From assembly GCA_963825765.1 (NCBI GenBank), contig CAWGUU010000003.1:496001-560000 (forward strand): DNA of 64,000 bases. Reading direction: 5' to 3'. The notes beneath the pieces are model-generated. The model did not search any database, was not told the origin of the DNA, and saw only the letters and a program-made list of their open reading frames with translations. This DNA comes from CAWGUU01 sp963825765 (GTDB lineage Bacteria > Actinomycetota > Acidimicrobiia > Acidimicrobiales > AC-14). A program made the position numbers and the translations under genes. Below are positions 44,521 to 54,204 of this stretch, piece after piece (within the stretch, counting starts at the first letter, position 1; every line of letters starts with the position of its first letter).

Positions 44521-45726
44521 CTACTCGGTGCCGGCGATCGCCTCCCGCAGCTTCACCCGGCGCCGCGTTCGCAGGGCGCCGCCGGCGTAGACCCGGCCGG
44601 CGATCCGCACCACCACCGCCACCGACGCCAGCACCACCGCCACCGACGCCACCAGCTCCCAGGTCGCCGCTTCCCCCGCCGCCATGCGGATCGGCATGAC
44701 CATCGGGGCCGACGGCGGGAGGAACGAGGTCACCTGCGCCACCGTGCCGCCCGGGTCACCGGCGGCGAGGATGGCGGCGAAATACCCGCCCATCAGCACG
44801 AACGTGATCGGCGCGGTCGTGTTCTGCAGCTCCTCGACCCTCGACGCCACCGCCCCGGCCATGGCGAACAGGGAGGCGTAGAAGGTGAAGCCCAGGATGA
44901 ACCACCCCAGCACGAGCACGGCGGCGGAGGGGATTCCGGGCGGCAACTCGATGGAGCCGGCGGCGGAGGCCGCCGCCAACCCGATCACGAAATAGAGGAC
45001 GAGCTGGCCGAACCCGAGGGCGCCGACGCCGACGATCTTGCCGGCCAGCAGGTAGGACGGCCGGATCTTGGCCAGGATCAGCTCGACCACCCGCGACGCT
45101 TTCTCCTCCACCACGCTGCTGGCCACGGCGAAGCCGTAGGCGAACAGCTGGCTGAGCACGATGAAGACACCGAAGGTGACGAGCGTGCGGCGCTCGTCGC
45201 GCTCGGTGTTGGGTGGCTCGATCGGCACCACCTCCAGCTGTGGGGGCTCGGTGATGGCCCTGCCCTCGTCCTGCGACACACCGGCGGCGGCCAGCGCCTG
45301 CTGGGTCCGCAGGTCACGGTTGGCGATCTGCAGGAGCGTCTCGAGCTCGTTGCTCAGCTTGTCCTTGACGATCACCACGTCGCCGTCGACGGCGGCGTCG
45401 AGGTCGCCGGCGTCGACCAGCCGGCGGGCCTCGTCACGGTCGGTGACGAGACGGGTCTTGACCTTGGCGTCCTCTCCCAGATCGACCTGCTCGAGCGCAC
45501 CGGCCAGCGGCGGTGGCTGGGACTCGCCAGACGAATCGATGGTCACGATGCCGACGTCGTAGGTGGTCGGCCCGTCGTCGCCGCTCAGTCCTGGGACGAT
45601 GGCCAGGGCCAGCACGATCGCCAGGGTGATGCCCGTCGACCAGAAGAACGACTTCTGATGGGTGCGCTCGTGGAGCTCCCTGCGGACGACGAGGGTGACC
45701 GCCTTGAGCGGCGTGACGTCGTTCAC
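44521..45726 (-). CDS. ABC-2 type export permease (NatB-like)
   Basis: 401 residues from GTG at 45724-45726, overlapping the ATPase stop (GTGA). N-terminal helix after RRELHERTHQKSFFWSTGI, a large extracytoplasmic domain (about residues 45-190) and a C-terminal block of five or six helices (LVTFGVFIVLSQLFAYGFAV; SSVVEEKASRVVELILAKIRP). The EEKxxRxxE cytoplasmic loop is typical of ABC-2 family exporters of the NatB/YhaP kind. The substrate is unknown. Confidence 0.92.
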   Translation of the reverse strand: MNDVTPLKAVTLVVRRELHERTHQKSFFWSTGITLAIVLALAIVPGLSGDDGPTTYDVGIVTIDSSGESQPPPLAGALEQVDLGEDAKVKTRLVTDRDEARRLVDAGDLDAAVDGDVVIVKDKLSNELETLLQIANRDLRTQQALAAAGVSQDEGRAITEPPQLEVVPIEPPNTERDERRTLVTFGVFIVLSQLFAYGFAVASSVVEEKASRVVELILAKIRPSYLLAGKIVGVGALGFGQLVLYFVIGLAAASAAGSIELPPGIPSAAVLVLGWFILGFTFYASLFAMAGAVASRVEELQNTTAPITFVLMGGYFAAILAAGDPGGTVAQVTSFLPPSAPMVMPIRMAAGEAATWELVASVAVVLASVAVVVRIAGRVYAGGALRTRRRVKLREAIAGTE

Positions 45727-46628
45727 GCCTGCACGACCTCCCGGAACAACTCGGACAGTCGCGGCGACAGGGGTGTGAAAACCCGTACCCGCCCGGCGGC
45801 CCTGGCCGCGTCGAGGATGACCTGGGTGTCGGCGTCGTCGGCCAGGTCGAGGACGACGCCGCGGCCGTCCGGCCTCGACGCTCTCACGCCGGGCAGCGGT
45901 TGGCCGCCTGTCGTGGCGGCCCAGGCGGTGGTGCCGTCCTCCAGCTCGACCCTCAGCCGCCGCCCCGCCTTGCGGGTCCGCAGCTCCTCGATGCCGCCGC
46001 TGGCCACGACGGTGCCCTTGTCGAGGATGGTGACGGCGTCGCACAGCTCCTCGACCAGCTCGAGCTGGTGGCTGGAGAAGACCACGGCGACCCCCCGCTG
46101 GACCTCCTCCCTCAGGGCGCCGGCGAGCACGTCGACGCCGACGGGGTCGAGACCGGAGAACGGCTCGTCGAGCACGAGCACGTCGGGAGCGTGCACCAGG
46201 GCGGCGGCCAGCTGCACCCGCTGCTGGTTCCCGAGGGACAGGGCCTCAACCTTGTCGCCCGCCCGGTCGCCCACCTCCAGCCGGTCCACCCACTTCGTGG
46301 CCGACTCCCTGGCGCGGGTGGGGTCCATCCCGGACAGCGTGCCGAAGAACACGAGCTGGTCGAGCACCTTCATCCTCGGGTAGAGACCGCGTTCCTCGGG
46401 CATGTAGCCGATGCGCCGCCGGCCGGCGGCGTCGATCGGCTCCCCCTTCCACAGCACCGTGCCGCCGTCGGGCTCCACCAGGCCGAGCACGATCCGCATG
46501 GCGGTCGTCTTGCCGGCACCGTTGCGCCCGACCAGACCCCGCATCTGCCCGGGCTCGACGGTCAGCGACACGCCGTCGAGGGCGACGACGTCGCCGTAGC
46601 GCCGGGACACGTCGATCAGCGCGAGCAT
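45723..46628 (-). CDS. ABC transporter ATP-binding protein
   Basis: 301 residues. Walker A GLVGRNGAGKTTAMRI near residues 33-48, signature LSLGNQQRVQLAAAL, Walker B VLVLDEPFSGLDP and H-loop VFSSHQLELVEEL. Modified signature (LSLGN for LSGGQ), as in NatA-like exporters. The C-terminal domain has a beta-rich DrrA-like extension. Transcribed ahead of the permease from a leaderless promoter. Confidence 0.95.
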   Translation of the reverse strand: MLALIDVSRRYGDVVALDGVSLTVEPGQMRGLVGRNGAGKTTAMRIVLGLVEPDGGTVLWKGEPIDAAGRRRIGYMPEERGLYPRMKVLDQLVFFGTLSGMDPTRARESATKWVDRLEVGDRAGDKVEALSLGNQQRVQLAAALVHAPDVLVLDEPFSGLDPVGVDVLAGALREEVQRGVAVVFSSHQLELVEELCDAVTILDKGTVVASGGIEELRTRKAGRRLRVELEDGTTAWAATTGGQPLPGVRASRPDGRGVVLDLADDADTQVILDAARAAGRVRVFTPLSPRLSELFREVVQA

Positions 46629-46634
46629 CCGCCA

Positions 46635-46640
46635 ACGCTA
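46635..46640 (-). promoter_or_regulatory. -10 of a leaderless promoter for the ABC exporter operon
   Basis: TAGCGT, 6 nt (TGGCGG), ATG at 46626-46628; no Shine-Dalgarno. Confidence 0.65.
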
Positions 46641-46659
46641 ATGGGGGTCGGGCTCCGCC

Positions 46660-48588
46660 CTATTCCGTGCGGATGGTGCTCACGACCGGCCGGTGGTCGA
46701 ATGGTCCGTCTTCCGCCGTGACGCTCACCGTCTGGTGCAGGTCCGGCGAGACCAGGATGAAGTCGCTGCAGTTGCGGCCCGAGGTCGGCTGCGAGCAGGC
46801 GGCAAGGTCCTGGGCGGTGGTGAACCCGGCGTCGAGCAGGGCCCGGATCTCGGCGAACTCGCCCGGTCGCCTGGCCGGGTAGGCCGGTGGGTCACCCTGG
46901 CGGGGGTTGAGGTCGCCCACCAGGAGGGTCCTGCGGGCACCGTTCCACTCACCGATGATGCGCTCGATCTCTTGCTGGCGGGCCTCCATGGCGGCGGCGT
47001 CGTTGCGGTGCTGGAGGTGGGTGGCCAGGAGGGTCAGGGGCTCGCCGCCGGCGACGTCCAGCTCGGCCCGCACCACGCTGCGGCCCTGGGAAGGGCCGGC
47101 CACAGGCAGCTCCTGGAGGCTGGCTGCCCTGATCGGCAGCCTTGACAGCACCAGGGTGCCGAACTGGTTGTCGGCCGCCGGACCCCACACGAAGGGCAGG
47201 TCGAGGCGGCGCGAGAGCCAAGATGCGAGGTCGATGTCGCCCGACAGCGGCCAGCCCCGCGCCGCCTCGGGAAGGACGACGATGTCCGGCGCGCCACCCT
47301 GCGACAGCACCGACGCCACCACGGCCGGGTCGAGGTTCCCATCTCCCTCGGTGACGGCCTGACGCACGTTCCATTCGACGACCCGGAGCGCGGCTCCGGG
47401 TGCCGGCGCCACCGTCTCGCCCACGCCGGTGGCGGCCAGCCCTGTGGCGACGGAGACGCCGACGACCAGGAGGGCCGCGGCCGCTGTGGCGGCGTGACGG
47501 ACGGGTGTCGGGCCCATGGGGCCGGCCGCACGCCGTGGGCGGAAGGCGGCCAGCGCGGCCAGGGCGCCGGCAGCGGCGATGACCCAACGGTTGCCGAAGG
47601 GCAGGGGCTGGTCGAAATGGACCTGGTAGAGCAGCACCGTCACCGCCAGCACCAGCCACCCGGCCGCCAGCCCGAGCTCGCCGCGGCGGCGGGGGCCGGG
47701 TGTGGTGGGGGCCAAGACGGCGGCGAGGGCCGCCCCGGTGGCGAGCTGGGCGGCGAGGACGCCCGGCATCACCGCGCTGCCGGAGATGGCCGGCAGCAGG
47801 AAGCCGACGCCGGTGAGCAGGACGCCGGCCCCGATGGCCACGCTCCGGGTCCGGACTCCCCAGGTGGCGGCGAAGGCGGCGACGGCCAGGGCGAGGCCAC
47901 CGAGCACCACCATTGTGCTCCACGACAACGAGATCCCCGCCGACGAGGCGACGAACCCGGGGCTGAGGAGGAAGACGATCTCCAGGGCCAGGAGGGCACC
48001 GACCGCCACGCCGCCGCCCAGGGTGGAGACCGCCGGCGTCGGTGAAGGGCCGGGACCGGATCGGAGAACGACGACGAGGGCGGTGCCCAGCGCTGCCACC
48101 AGCACTATTGCAACGGCCAAGGGGGCCGGCCCCGTCTGCCACACCGGATCCCAGGTGGCGAACCCGGCCCGGATGGCCACGTCGAGCCCGAGTCCGGCGA
48201 GAAGGGCCAGGCCGCTGACCTCGGCTTTCCCCAGAGAGTCGTCGGTGAGGACCAGCGTCGTCGCCAGCAGGGCAGCGACCGCGCCGACGACCGCAAGGAG
48301 CGGCCGGACGTGCCCGACGAGCGGGACGGCGAGCCGCCACACGCCCAGGGCTCCGACGCACGCGGCCATCGCCATCCGGGGTCCGAGCAGGCGCCGGACC
48401 ACCGGCGCCAGCAGCGGGGTGGCGAACACGGCCAGCAGCATCGCCGCCGCCGCCTCGTTGCCCTTGCTGTCGGCCTGCCCGTACATGACCGGGAACAGCA
48501 CCCGGAAGCTCTGCAGGGTGAGAGCGGTCGTGAGGGCGACCAGCACCGCCGGCGCCCACGAGGCTGGACCACGACGATCCTCTGCCAT
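46660..48588 (-). CDS. Polytopic membrane protein with C-terminal endonuclease/exonuclease/phosphatase domain
   Basis: 642 residues. About twelve hydrophobic helices fill residues 10-390; a soluble EEP domain follows (about 400-642) with VVEWNVRQAVTEGDGN, IVVLPEAARGWP, LLATHLQHRND, LLVGDLNPRQGDP, NCSDFILVSPDL and DHRPVV, which are the metal, Asn, Asp and His catalytic motifs. By topology the domain may face outside the membrane. Substrates (nucleic acid, phosphoinositide or other phosphodiester) are unknown. Shine-Dalgarno GGGAGGG lies 5 nt before the ATG. Confidence 0.88.
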   Translation of the reverse strand: MAEDRRGPASWAPAVLVALTTALTLQSFRVLFPVMYGQADSKGNEAAAAMLLAVFATPLLAPVVRRLLGPRMAMAACVGALGVWRLAVPLVGHVRPLLAVVGAVAALLATTLVLTDDSLGKAEVSGLALLAGLGLDVAIRAGFATWDPVWQTGPAPLAVAIVLVAALGTALVVVLRSGPGPSPTPAVSTLGGGVAVGALLALEIVFLLSPGFVASSAGISLSWSTMVVLGGLALAVAAFAATWGVRTRSVAIGAGVLLTGVGFLLPAISGSAVMPGVLAAQLATGAALAAVLAPTTPGPRRRGELGLAAGWLVLAVTVLLYQVHFDQPLPFGNRWVIAAAGALAALAAFRPRRAAGPMGPTPVRHAATAAAALLVVGVSVATGLAATGVGETVAPAPGAALRVVEWNVRQAVTEGDGNLDPAVVASVLSQGGAPDIVVLPEAARGWPLSGDIDLASWLSRRLDLPFVWGPAADNQFGTLVLSRLPIRAASLQELPVAGPSQGRSVVRAELDVAGGEPLTLLATHLQHRNDAAAMEARQQEIERIIGEWNGARRTLLVGDLNPRQGDPPAYPARRPGEFAEIRALLDAGFTTAQDLAACSQPTSGRNCSDFILVSPDLHQTVSVTAEDGPFDHRPVVSTIRTE

Positions 48589-48676
48589 GGGGACCCTCCC
48601 GTCCGCCGAGACCTGCGCTCAGAATGACGGACGCCACGACTGGTGTCCACGAACGGTCGTCGGTTTGCTACGCCGA

Positions 48677-48719
48677 TAGCGCCCCTGATCCGGCCGGATC
48701 GACCCGAACAGGGGCGCTA
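48677..48719 (-). terminator. Hairpin downstream of nrdJ
   Basis: Perfect 11-bp arms TAGCGCCCCTG / CAGGGGCGCTA enclosing a second palindrome ATCCGGCCGGAT, 23 nt past the nrdJ stop. No T-run. A likely end or stability structure for the long nrdJ transcript. Confidence 0.55.
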
Positions 48720-48742
48720 CGAGCGCATCGAAGTTCCTGCGA

Positions 48743-51700
48743 CTACGAGCAGCCGCTCGTCGTGCCGCAGCTGGAGCAGACGAAGCAGGCGCCGGCCCGC
48801 TGCATGACCATGCCGCACTGGTAGCAGTACGGGGCGTCGGATACCGCGGGCGTCGCCGCCACCGCTTCCACCGCCGCCGCAGCCACCACCGCGGTGGCGA
48901 CCGCGGGCACAGGGTCGGGGACGATCTCCGAGCCGGTGGACGTGGGCGTCGACTGCTCTTCGACCCCCGGCAGCGTGGGCTGCATGCGCTCGTCGATGGT
49001 GAGGATGCCCAGGTCGACGCGCTCGTCGTAGGTGAGGTACTCCACCGCCAGGCGCCGGAAGATGTAGTCGACAAGCGAGCTGGCGAAGCGGATCTCGGGG
49101 TCGTCGGTCATGCCCGCCGGCTCGAAGCGCATGTTCGTGTACATGTCGACGAAGGCCCGGAGCGGCACGCCGTACTGGAGGCCGTGGCTGACCGAGATGG
49201 CGAAGGCGTCCATGATCCCGGCGAGGGTGGAACCCTGCTTGGAGACCCTGAGGAAGATCTCGCCCGGCTTGCCGTCGTCGTACTCGCCCACCGTCACGTA
49301 GCCGTGGCAGTCGGCCACCCGGAACGAGAACGTCTTCGACGTGCGCTTGCGGGGCATCTTGCGCCGCACCGGGCCCTGCTGCTGGACGACGACCTTCTGG
49401 ATCAGCTTGGCGGCCGCCTCGGCGATGGCCTTGTCGGTCTTGGTGGCCGACAGGGGCTGGCCGACCTTGCAGTTGTCGCGGTAGATGGCAAGGGCCTTGA
49501 GGCCCAGGCGCCAGGCGTCGATGTGGAGCTGCTCCACCTCGTCGACGGTCATCGTCTCCGGAACATTCACGGTTTTTGATATCGCGCCCGAGATCCACGG
49601 CTGGACCGCCGACATCATCTTCACGTGACCCAGGTGATGGATGACGTTGTCGCCCATGGAGCAGGCGAAAACCGCCAAATGGTCAGCGAGAAGGTGGGGC
49701 GCACCCAGAATGGACTTGTGCTCGTCGACGTAGGCGAGGATGTCTTCGACCTGGTCAGCGGTGTACCCGAGCCGGCGCAGGGCCCGGGGCACCGTCTGGT
49801 TCACGATCGACATCGTTCCCCCACCGACCAGCTTTTTCGTCTTGCAGAGGCCGAGATCGGGCTCGATTCCGGTGGTGTCGCAGTCCATCATCAGGCCGAT
49901 TGTGTTGTGGCTCACGAAGCCGTTGGCAACATATGTCACGTTGTCGGGCACCGACAGGTCGTAGGTGAGCTCCTCGTCGCCCAGCTCGGCGGACTTCACC
50001 CTGTCGTAGAAGAACGAGAGCAGGTGGCCGAGCTCGTCGTCGCCGTTGCGCTCGAACAGCTCGGTTGCGATACGACGGGACACCCTGTCGCGGCGCAGCT
50101 CGGCCAGGAGCACGCGGCGGAGCCGTCCGTTCTCCGGTACCAGGCGGTCGACGAGCGCCCGGGTGAGCGGGACGTAGTCGTGGCGGCCGGTCTGGGCCGC
50201 CTCGCTCGAGGTGACGGCGCCGGCCTTGCGCACGCCCAGGAACCCGATCTCGGCGGCCCATCGCTGGGCGTAGGAGGCGTTCAGGAGTCGGAGCACTGCG
50301 ATCGGCGCCTGGCCCCACCCGGTGCGGCTCGTGCCGAGGGTGCGGGTGGTGGGGTACCCGAGCGCCAGCAGGACGCTTTGCACGTCGGCGGCGAAGTCGA
50401 TGGCGGTGGACGACAGGGTCGGCACGCCGGCCGTGACGGTGCCGTCGGCCTCGAAGAGGCCGCGCAGGAAGCCGCGGTACACCTCGGGGTCGTTGCTGTG
50501 CAGGAGGGCATCCGGGATGTGAGGGGAGTAGCCCTTGCCGGCATGCGCCTCGGACGGGGCGTGCTTGGCGAAGCCGCACGCCTCCCACCACAGCACGAGC
50601 CGAACTGAGTGGAAGGCGACCTCGGTGTAGCCGGCCTTCGGCGTCACGTGGGCAGCGACCCGGAAGACCTCCTTGCCCAGCCGTTCAAGCCGCTCGACCA
50701 CGTCGAAGTCGGTGTCGGCCACGCAGAACCGCAGGCCACGGGAGTGCAGCGACCCGTCGCCCATGAAGTAGCCGACCAGCTCGGCCAGCTCGGGGGTCAT
50801 CCGCCGGGGAGCCTCCACGTGGTGCTCGCCCGTCCAGTAGGCGTCGGGCAGGGGCGGCAGGGCGACGGCCTGCGGGTTGCCAACGAGCTGGTTCATTGCC
50901 AGCGGGACCAAGTCGCCGTCGGCAACGTCGGCGAAGCGCCTCCACTCCAACGCCCCGGTGGCGGGGTCGACGACCTTCACGCGGTGCTGGGGCGTGCCCT
51001 GGATGCGGTACCCGCGCATCGTTTCGACCGTGACCACCGGCTCCAGCCCGTTCACGTAGAACTTGGTGGCCGTGCGGGCGCCGTCGTCGGTGGCGACGTC
51101 GATGCCGAGGTCCTGCCACTTGGCGCCGTCGGGGTCGCCGAGGGACCGGAGCCGGACCAGGCCCCGCCCGGTGGGCACGAGCGTGCCGCCCACCAGGCAT
51201 CCCGTCGGTGCCAAAACACTTGCCTGGGAGTTGCGGACGCCGTAGATGTCGGCCTGGGCGACGGCGTCGTCCCAGGCGTCCTGGGCCGCGTCGAGGACGG
51301 CCGCCGGTGCCAGCCGCCGGTTGATGCCGTCGAGCTCGCTGCGGTGCATGCGCAGCACCTTCGTCATCGGCTCCCGGTTCTCGCTGTACCCGGCGAAGGG
51401 ACCCATCCGGGCGGCGGTACGGGCGGAGGTGGCGTACGCCTCGCCGGTCATCAGGGCGGTGATGGCGGCGGCCCAGCTACGGCCCTGGTCGGAGTCGTAG
51501 GGCACGCCGAGCGCCATCAGCATGGCGCCGAGGTTGGCGTAGCCGATGCCGAGCTGGCGGAAGCGACGGGTGGTCTCGGCGATCTTCTCGGTGGGGTAGT
51601 CGGCATTGCCGACGAGAATCTCCTGGGCGGTGAACAGGACCTGCACCGAGGCTCGGAAGCCCTCGACGTCGAACGACCCGTCGTCGTTGAGGAACTTCAT

Positions 51701-54118
51701 CAGGTTGAGGCTGGCCAGGTTGCACGCCGAGTTGTCGAGGTGCATGTATTCACTGCAAGGGTTGGATCCGTTGATCCGGCCGGTGTTCGAGGCGGTGTGC
51801 CAGCGGTTGATGGTGGTGTCGAACTGCATGCCGGGGTCGGCGCACTCCCACGCCGCCTCGGCCAGCTGGCGGAACAGGTCGCGGGCCTTGAGAGTGCGGA
51901 CGGTCTCGCCGGTGGTGACGGCCCGGAGGTGCCAGTCGCGGTCGTCGACCACCGCCTGCATGAACTCGTCGGTGACCCGGACCGAGTTGTTGGCGTTCTG
52001 GTACTGCGTGGAATGGCTGTCCTTGCCGTCGAGGTCCATGTCGAAGCCGGCGTCGCGCAGGACGCGGGCCTTGCGCTCCTCGACCGCCTTGCACCAGATG
52101 AAGTCCTCGACGTCGGGATGGTCGGCGTTGAGGATCACCATCTTGGCGGCTCTCCGGGTTTTTCCGCCCGAGTTGTGTGTCCACAGGTTATCCACGAGGT
52201 ATTCGTGCGCATCCTCGACCGTGAGGTCGAACGTCGGGCCCTCCCCGGCCGGCTCCACCGTGGCCCTGACGTACATCTCGTCCCCGGCGGCAAAGCTCGC
52301 AAAGGGCGCTCCCCCCAGCTGCCGCGGGAACCGGTCGAGCAGGGCGCGGGCTCGCAGGAGGCTGAGTCGACGGATATCCCGATAGCGGCAGTAGGGCGCG
52401 AGGGCACGCGACAGCTCGCCGTCCGATTCCTCCCACATGACCGCGAACTCGTTCGCCACGTGAGGCAGGAACCACTGGGTTTCGAACGGGCTGGCGCTCT
52501 TGCGTTCCAGGGCTGCTTCGAGCGCCCTCGACTTGCGCTCCGACACAAAGCCGACGAGCTTGGCGAAACGCCGGACGCCCTCGCCTCCTACGACCCGCAC
52601 GGTATGCACGGCTTTGGTGCCATACGCGGCGACACGGTCGTCGATGCGACCGATCTTCGACGGGATGCCCAACGACAGGAGCATCCGGTGGACGTCGAGA
52701 GCGAGACCGTGGCTCACCGTCGATAGGGTCGGATAACCGTTCCCGATGTGCCCATCGGCCTCGAAGAGCCCGGCGAGGAACGACGCGCGGACGGGGCTCG
52801 GTGCCGATTGGACGAGCGGGGGAATCCGCAGCGCATCGGCCTTGCCCTTGTACAGCCCATTCACTTCGAGGAATCGAAGCAGTTGCGTCGAACAGAATCG
52901 CACCGAGACCGAGGCGTCCGGTCGATCGGTGTGCCGGTCGACCACGAGATGGGCCCGATCCCCGAACACTCCCTTCGTCAGCTCCGCAAACCGGGGCGCA
53001 AGGTCCTCGTCTTTGTCGCCGATCTGCACCGCCACGAAGTTGGCCCCAGGTCGGCGCGTGATCGAGCCGTCGCCGAACACCCATCCCAACCACAACGCGA
53101 ACGGCTCGTCGAGCTGCGTGGGGAGCGAGTGTCGAATCTCCCTCGTCGGTCGGCGCTCGGGCTGCATCAGAGGCTGAGGTGCGCCGGCGACCGGCGCGGA
53201 CAGGTCGATGACCAGGTAGTCGTCCGAACGGAGCTGGCCCGCCTCCCGCCATCCCGAGCCTTGGGCCCCGCGAACCCAGAACCGGTGCTCGGGTGTGCAC
53301 AGGATCTCGTCACCCAGCTCGGTACGGAGCCGAACCAACCGACGAGCTCCGTTGTCGTGCACGGCCTCGACCTCGCGGAAGCCGGAGCGAGTTGGCACCC
53401 GCCACCCGGGTTGCACGTTGCGGATCGGCACGACGCCATGGTCGGTCGGGATCTGCGTGTCGGCGTGAAGGCATTTGATTGTGCCGGCGGACGCGTCGGC
53501 GCCCCGCATGAAGCTCACCGGGCCCGAGGCGGTGCCGCCGCCCTTGAGGTGCTCGTAGGACGACCGGATGTTGGACAGGTTCACGCCTGACCCGGACCCG
53601 CCCTGGAAGATGATCCCTTCCTCTGTGTACCAGTTGAGGATCGACCGCATCGTGTCGTCGACGGCGAGGATGAAGCACGCCGACCCCTGCGCGGGCGCCC
53701 CCTTGACGCCGATGTTGAACCACACCGGGGAGTTGAAGGCGGCCCGCTGGTTGGCCACCATCGACGTCAGCTCGGCCCGGAAGGCCTCGGCCTCGGTGTC
53801 GTCGACGAAGTAGCCGCCCCGGCGGCCCCAGGCGGTGATGGTGGTGACCACCCGGTCGATGACCTGGCGCAGCGAGTGCTCGCGCTCCGGCGACCCGAGC
53901 GGGCCCCGGAAGTACTTCTGGGCCACGATGTTGGTGGCGTTCTGCGACCAGCCGACAGGGAACTCGACGTCCCGCTGCTCGAAGGCGACGGTGCCGTCGC
54001 GATAGTTGGTGATCCGAGCGTCCCGGCGCTCCCACTCCAACTCGTCGTAAGGGTCGACCCCCTCGGAGGTGAAGTGGCGGCGGATGCCGATGCCAGTCTG
54101 CTCAGGCGCGAGAGCCAT
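48743..54118 (-). CDS. nrdJ: Adenosylcobalamin-dependent ribonucleotide reductase (class II) with two inteins
   Basis: A continuous 1,791-residue frame; removing two inteins (residues 216-649 and 974-1405) leaves a 925-residue NrdJ. Extein 1 holds AFNSPVWFNIG and the GGSGSGVNLSNIRSS loop; extein 2 holds INGSNPCSEYMHLDNSACNLASLNL with an active-site Cys and the ATP/DNA-like RRFRQLGIGYANLGAMLM; extein 3 holds PETMTVDEVEQLH and the C-terminal zinc-ribbon-like CYQCGMVMQRAGACFVCSSCG with redox cysteines. It reduces ribonucleotides using B12. Strong promoter and NrdR boxes upstream. AGGAGG lies 8 nt before the ATG. Function requires splicing of both inteins. Confidence 0.97.
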   Translation of the reverse strand: MALAPEQTGIGIRRHFTSEGVDPYDELEWERRDARITNYRDGTVAFEQRDVEFPVGWSQNATNIVAQKYFRGPLGSPEREHSLRQVIDRVVTTITAWGRRGGYFVDDTEAEAFRAELTSMVANQRAAFNSPVWFNIGVKGAPAQGSACFILAVDDTMRSILNWYTEEGIIFQGGSGSGVNLSNIRSSYEHLKGGGTASGPVSFMRGADASAGTIKCLHADTQIPTDHGVVPIRNVQPGWRVPTRSGFREVEAVHDNGARRLVRLRTELGDEILCTPEHRFWVRGAQGSGWREAGQLRSDDYLVIDLSAPVAGAPQPLMQPERRPTREIRHSLPTQLDEPFALWLGWVFGDGSITRRPGANFVAVQIGDKDEDLAPRFAELTKGVFGDRAHLVVDRHTDRPDASVSVRFCSTQLLRFLEVNGLYKGKADALRIPPLVQSAPSPVRASFLAGLFEADGHIGNGYPTLSTVSHGLALDVHRMLLSLGIPSKIGRIDDRVAAYGTKAVHTVRVVGGEGVRRFAKLVGFVSERKSRALEAALERKSASPFETQWFLPHVANEFAVMWEESDGELSRALAPYCRYRDIRRLSLLRARALLDRFPRQLGGAPFASFAAGDEMYVRATVEPAGEGPTFDLTVEDAHEYLVDNLWTHNSGGKTRRAAKMVILNADHPDVEDFIWCKAVEERKARVLRDAGFDMDLDGKDSHSTQYQNANNSVRVTDEFMQAVVDDRDWHLRAVTTGETVRTLKARDLFRQLAEAAWECADPGMQFDTTINRWHTASNTGRINGSNPCSEYMHLDNSACNLASLNLMKFLNDDGSFDVEGFRASVQVLFTAQEILVGNADYPTEKIAETTRRFRQLGIGYANLGAMLMALGVPYDSDQGRSWAAAITALMTGEAYATSARTAARMGPFAGYSENREPMTKVLRMHRSELDGINRRLAPAAVLDAAQDAWDDAVAQADIYGVRNSQASVLAPTGCLVGGTLVPTGRGLVRLRSLGDPDGAKWQDLGIDVATDDGARTATKFYVNGLEPVVTVETMRGYRIQGTPQHRVKVVDPATGALEWRRFADVADGDLVPLAMNQLVGNPQAVALPPLPDAYWTGEHHVEAPRRMTPELAELVGYFMGDGSLHSRGLRFCVADTDFDVVERLERLGKEVFRVAAHVTPKAGYTEVAFHSVRLVLWWEACGFAKHAPSEAHAGKGYSPHIPDALLHSNDPEVYRGFLRGLFEADGTVTAGVPTLSSTAIDFAADVQSVLLALGYPTTRTLGTSRTGWGQAPIAVLRLLNASYAQRWAAEIGFLGVRKAGAVTSSEAAQTGRHDYVPLTRALVDRLVPENGRLRRVLLAELRRDRVSRRIATELFERNGDDELGHLLSFFYDRVKSAELGDEELTYDLSVPDNVTYVANGFVSHNTIGLMMDCDTTGIEPDLGLCKTKKLVGGGTMSIVNQTVPRALRRLGYTADQVEDILAYVDEHKSILGAPHLLADHLAVFACSMGDNVIHHLGHVKMMSAVQPWISGAISKTVNVPETMTVDEVEQLHIDAWRLGLKALAIYRDNCKVGQPLSATKTDKAIAEAAAKLIQKVVVQQQGPVRRKMPRKRTSKTFSFRVADCHGYVTVGEYDDGKPGEIFLRVSKQGSTLAGIMDAFAISVSHGLQYGVPLRAFVDMYTNMRFEPAGMTDDPEIRFASSLVDYIFRRLAVEYLTYDERVDLGILTIDERMQPTLPGVEEQSTPTSTGSEIVPDPVPAVATAVVAAAAVEAVAATPAVSDAPYCYQCGMVMQRAGACFVCSSCGTTSGCS
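49904..51199 (-). mobile_element. Intein 2 in NrdJ (432 residues, LAGLIDADG endonuclease)
   Basis: Begins at Cys after SVLAPTG (CLVGGTLVPTG) and ends at VANGFVSHN followed by Thr (TIGLMMDCDTTG). Block B-like TPQHRVKVVD, two dodecapeptide motifs (LVGYFMGDGSL and FLRGLFEADGTV) and the penultimate His/terminal Asn are intact, so both splicing and homing appear functional by motif. The insertion is at the conserved active-site strand of NrdJ. Confidence 0.95.
52172..53473 (-). mobile_element. Intein 1 in NrdJ (434 residues, LAGLIDADG endonuclease)
   Basis: Begins at Cys after ADASAGTIK (CLHADTQIPTD) and ends VDNLWTHN followed by Ser (SGGKTRRAAKM). Block B-like TPEHRFWVRG, two dodecapeptide motifs (LWLGWVFGDGSI and FLAGLFEADGHI) and terminal His-Asn are present. 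Sequence similarity to intein 2 is low outside the motifs, so it is a separate acquisition. Confidence 0.95.
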
Positions 54119-54173
54119 ACGGTGTTCCTCCTGTCAGCAGCGGGCCGCAGCTTCAGCCGCACTAGCCGCCCCA

Positions 54174-54189
54174 CCACAACATCTTGTGT
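54174..54189 (-). promoter_or_regulatory. NrdR box, downstream copy
   Basis: ACACAAGATGTTGTGG on the minus strand, 13 of 16 matches to the NrdR consensus ACACwATATmTwGTGT by my count. Confidence 0.65.
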
Positions 54190-54204
54190 GTCGTGACCAG
54201 CCTG

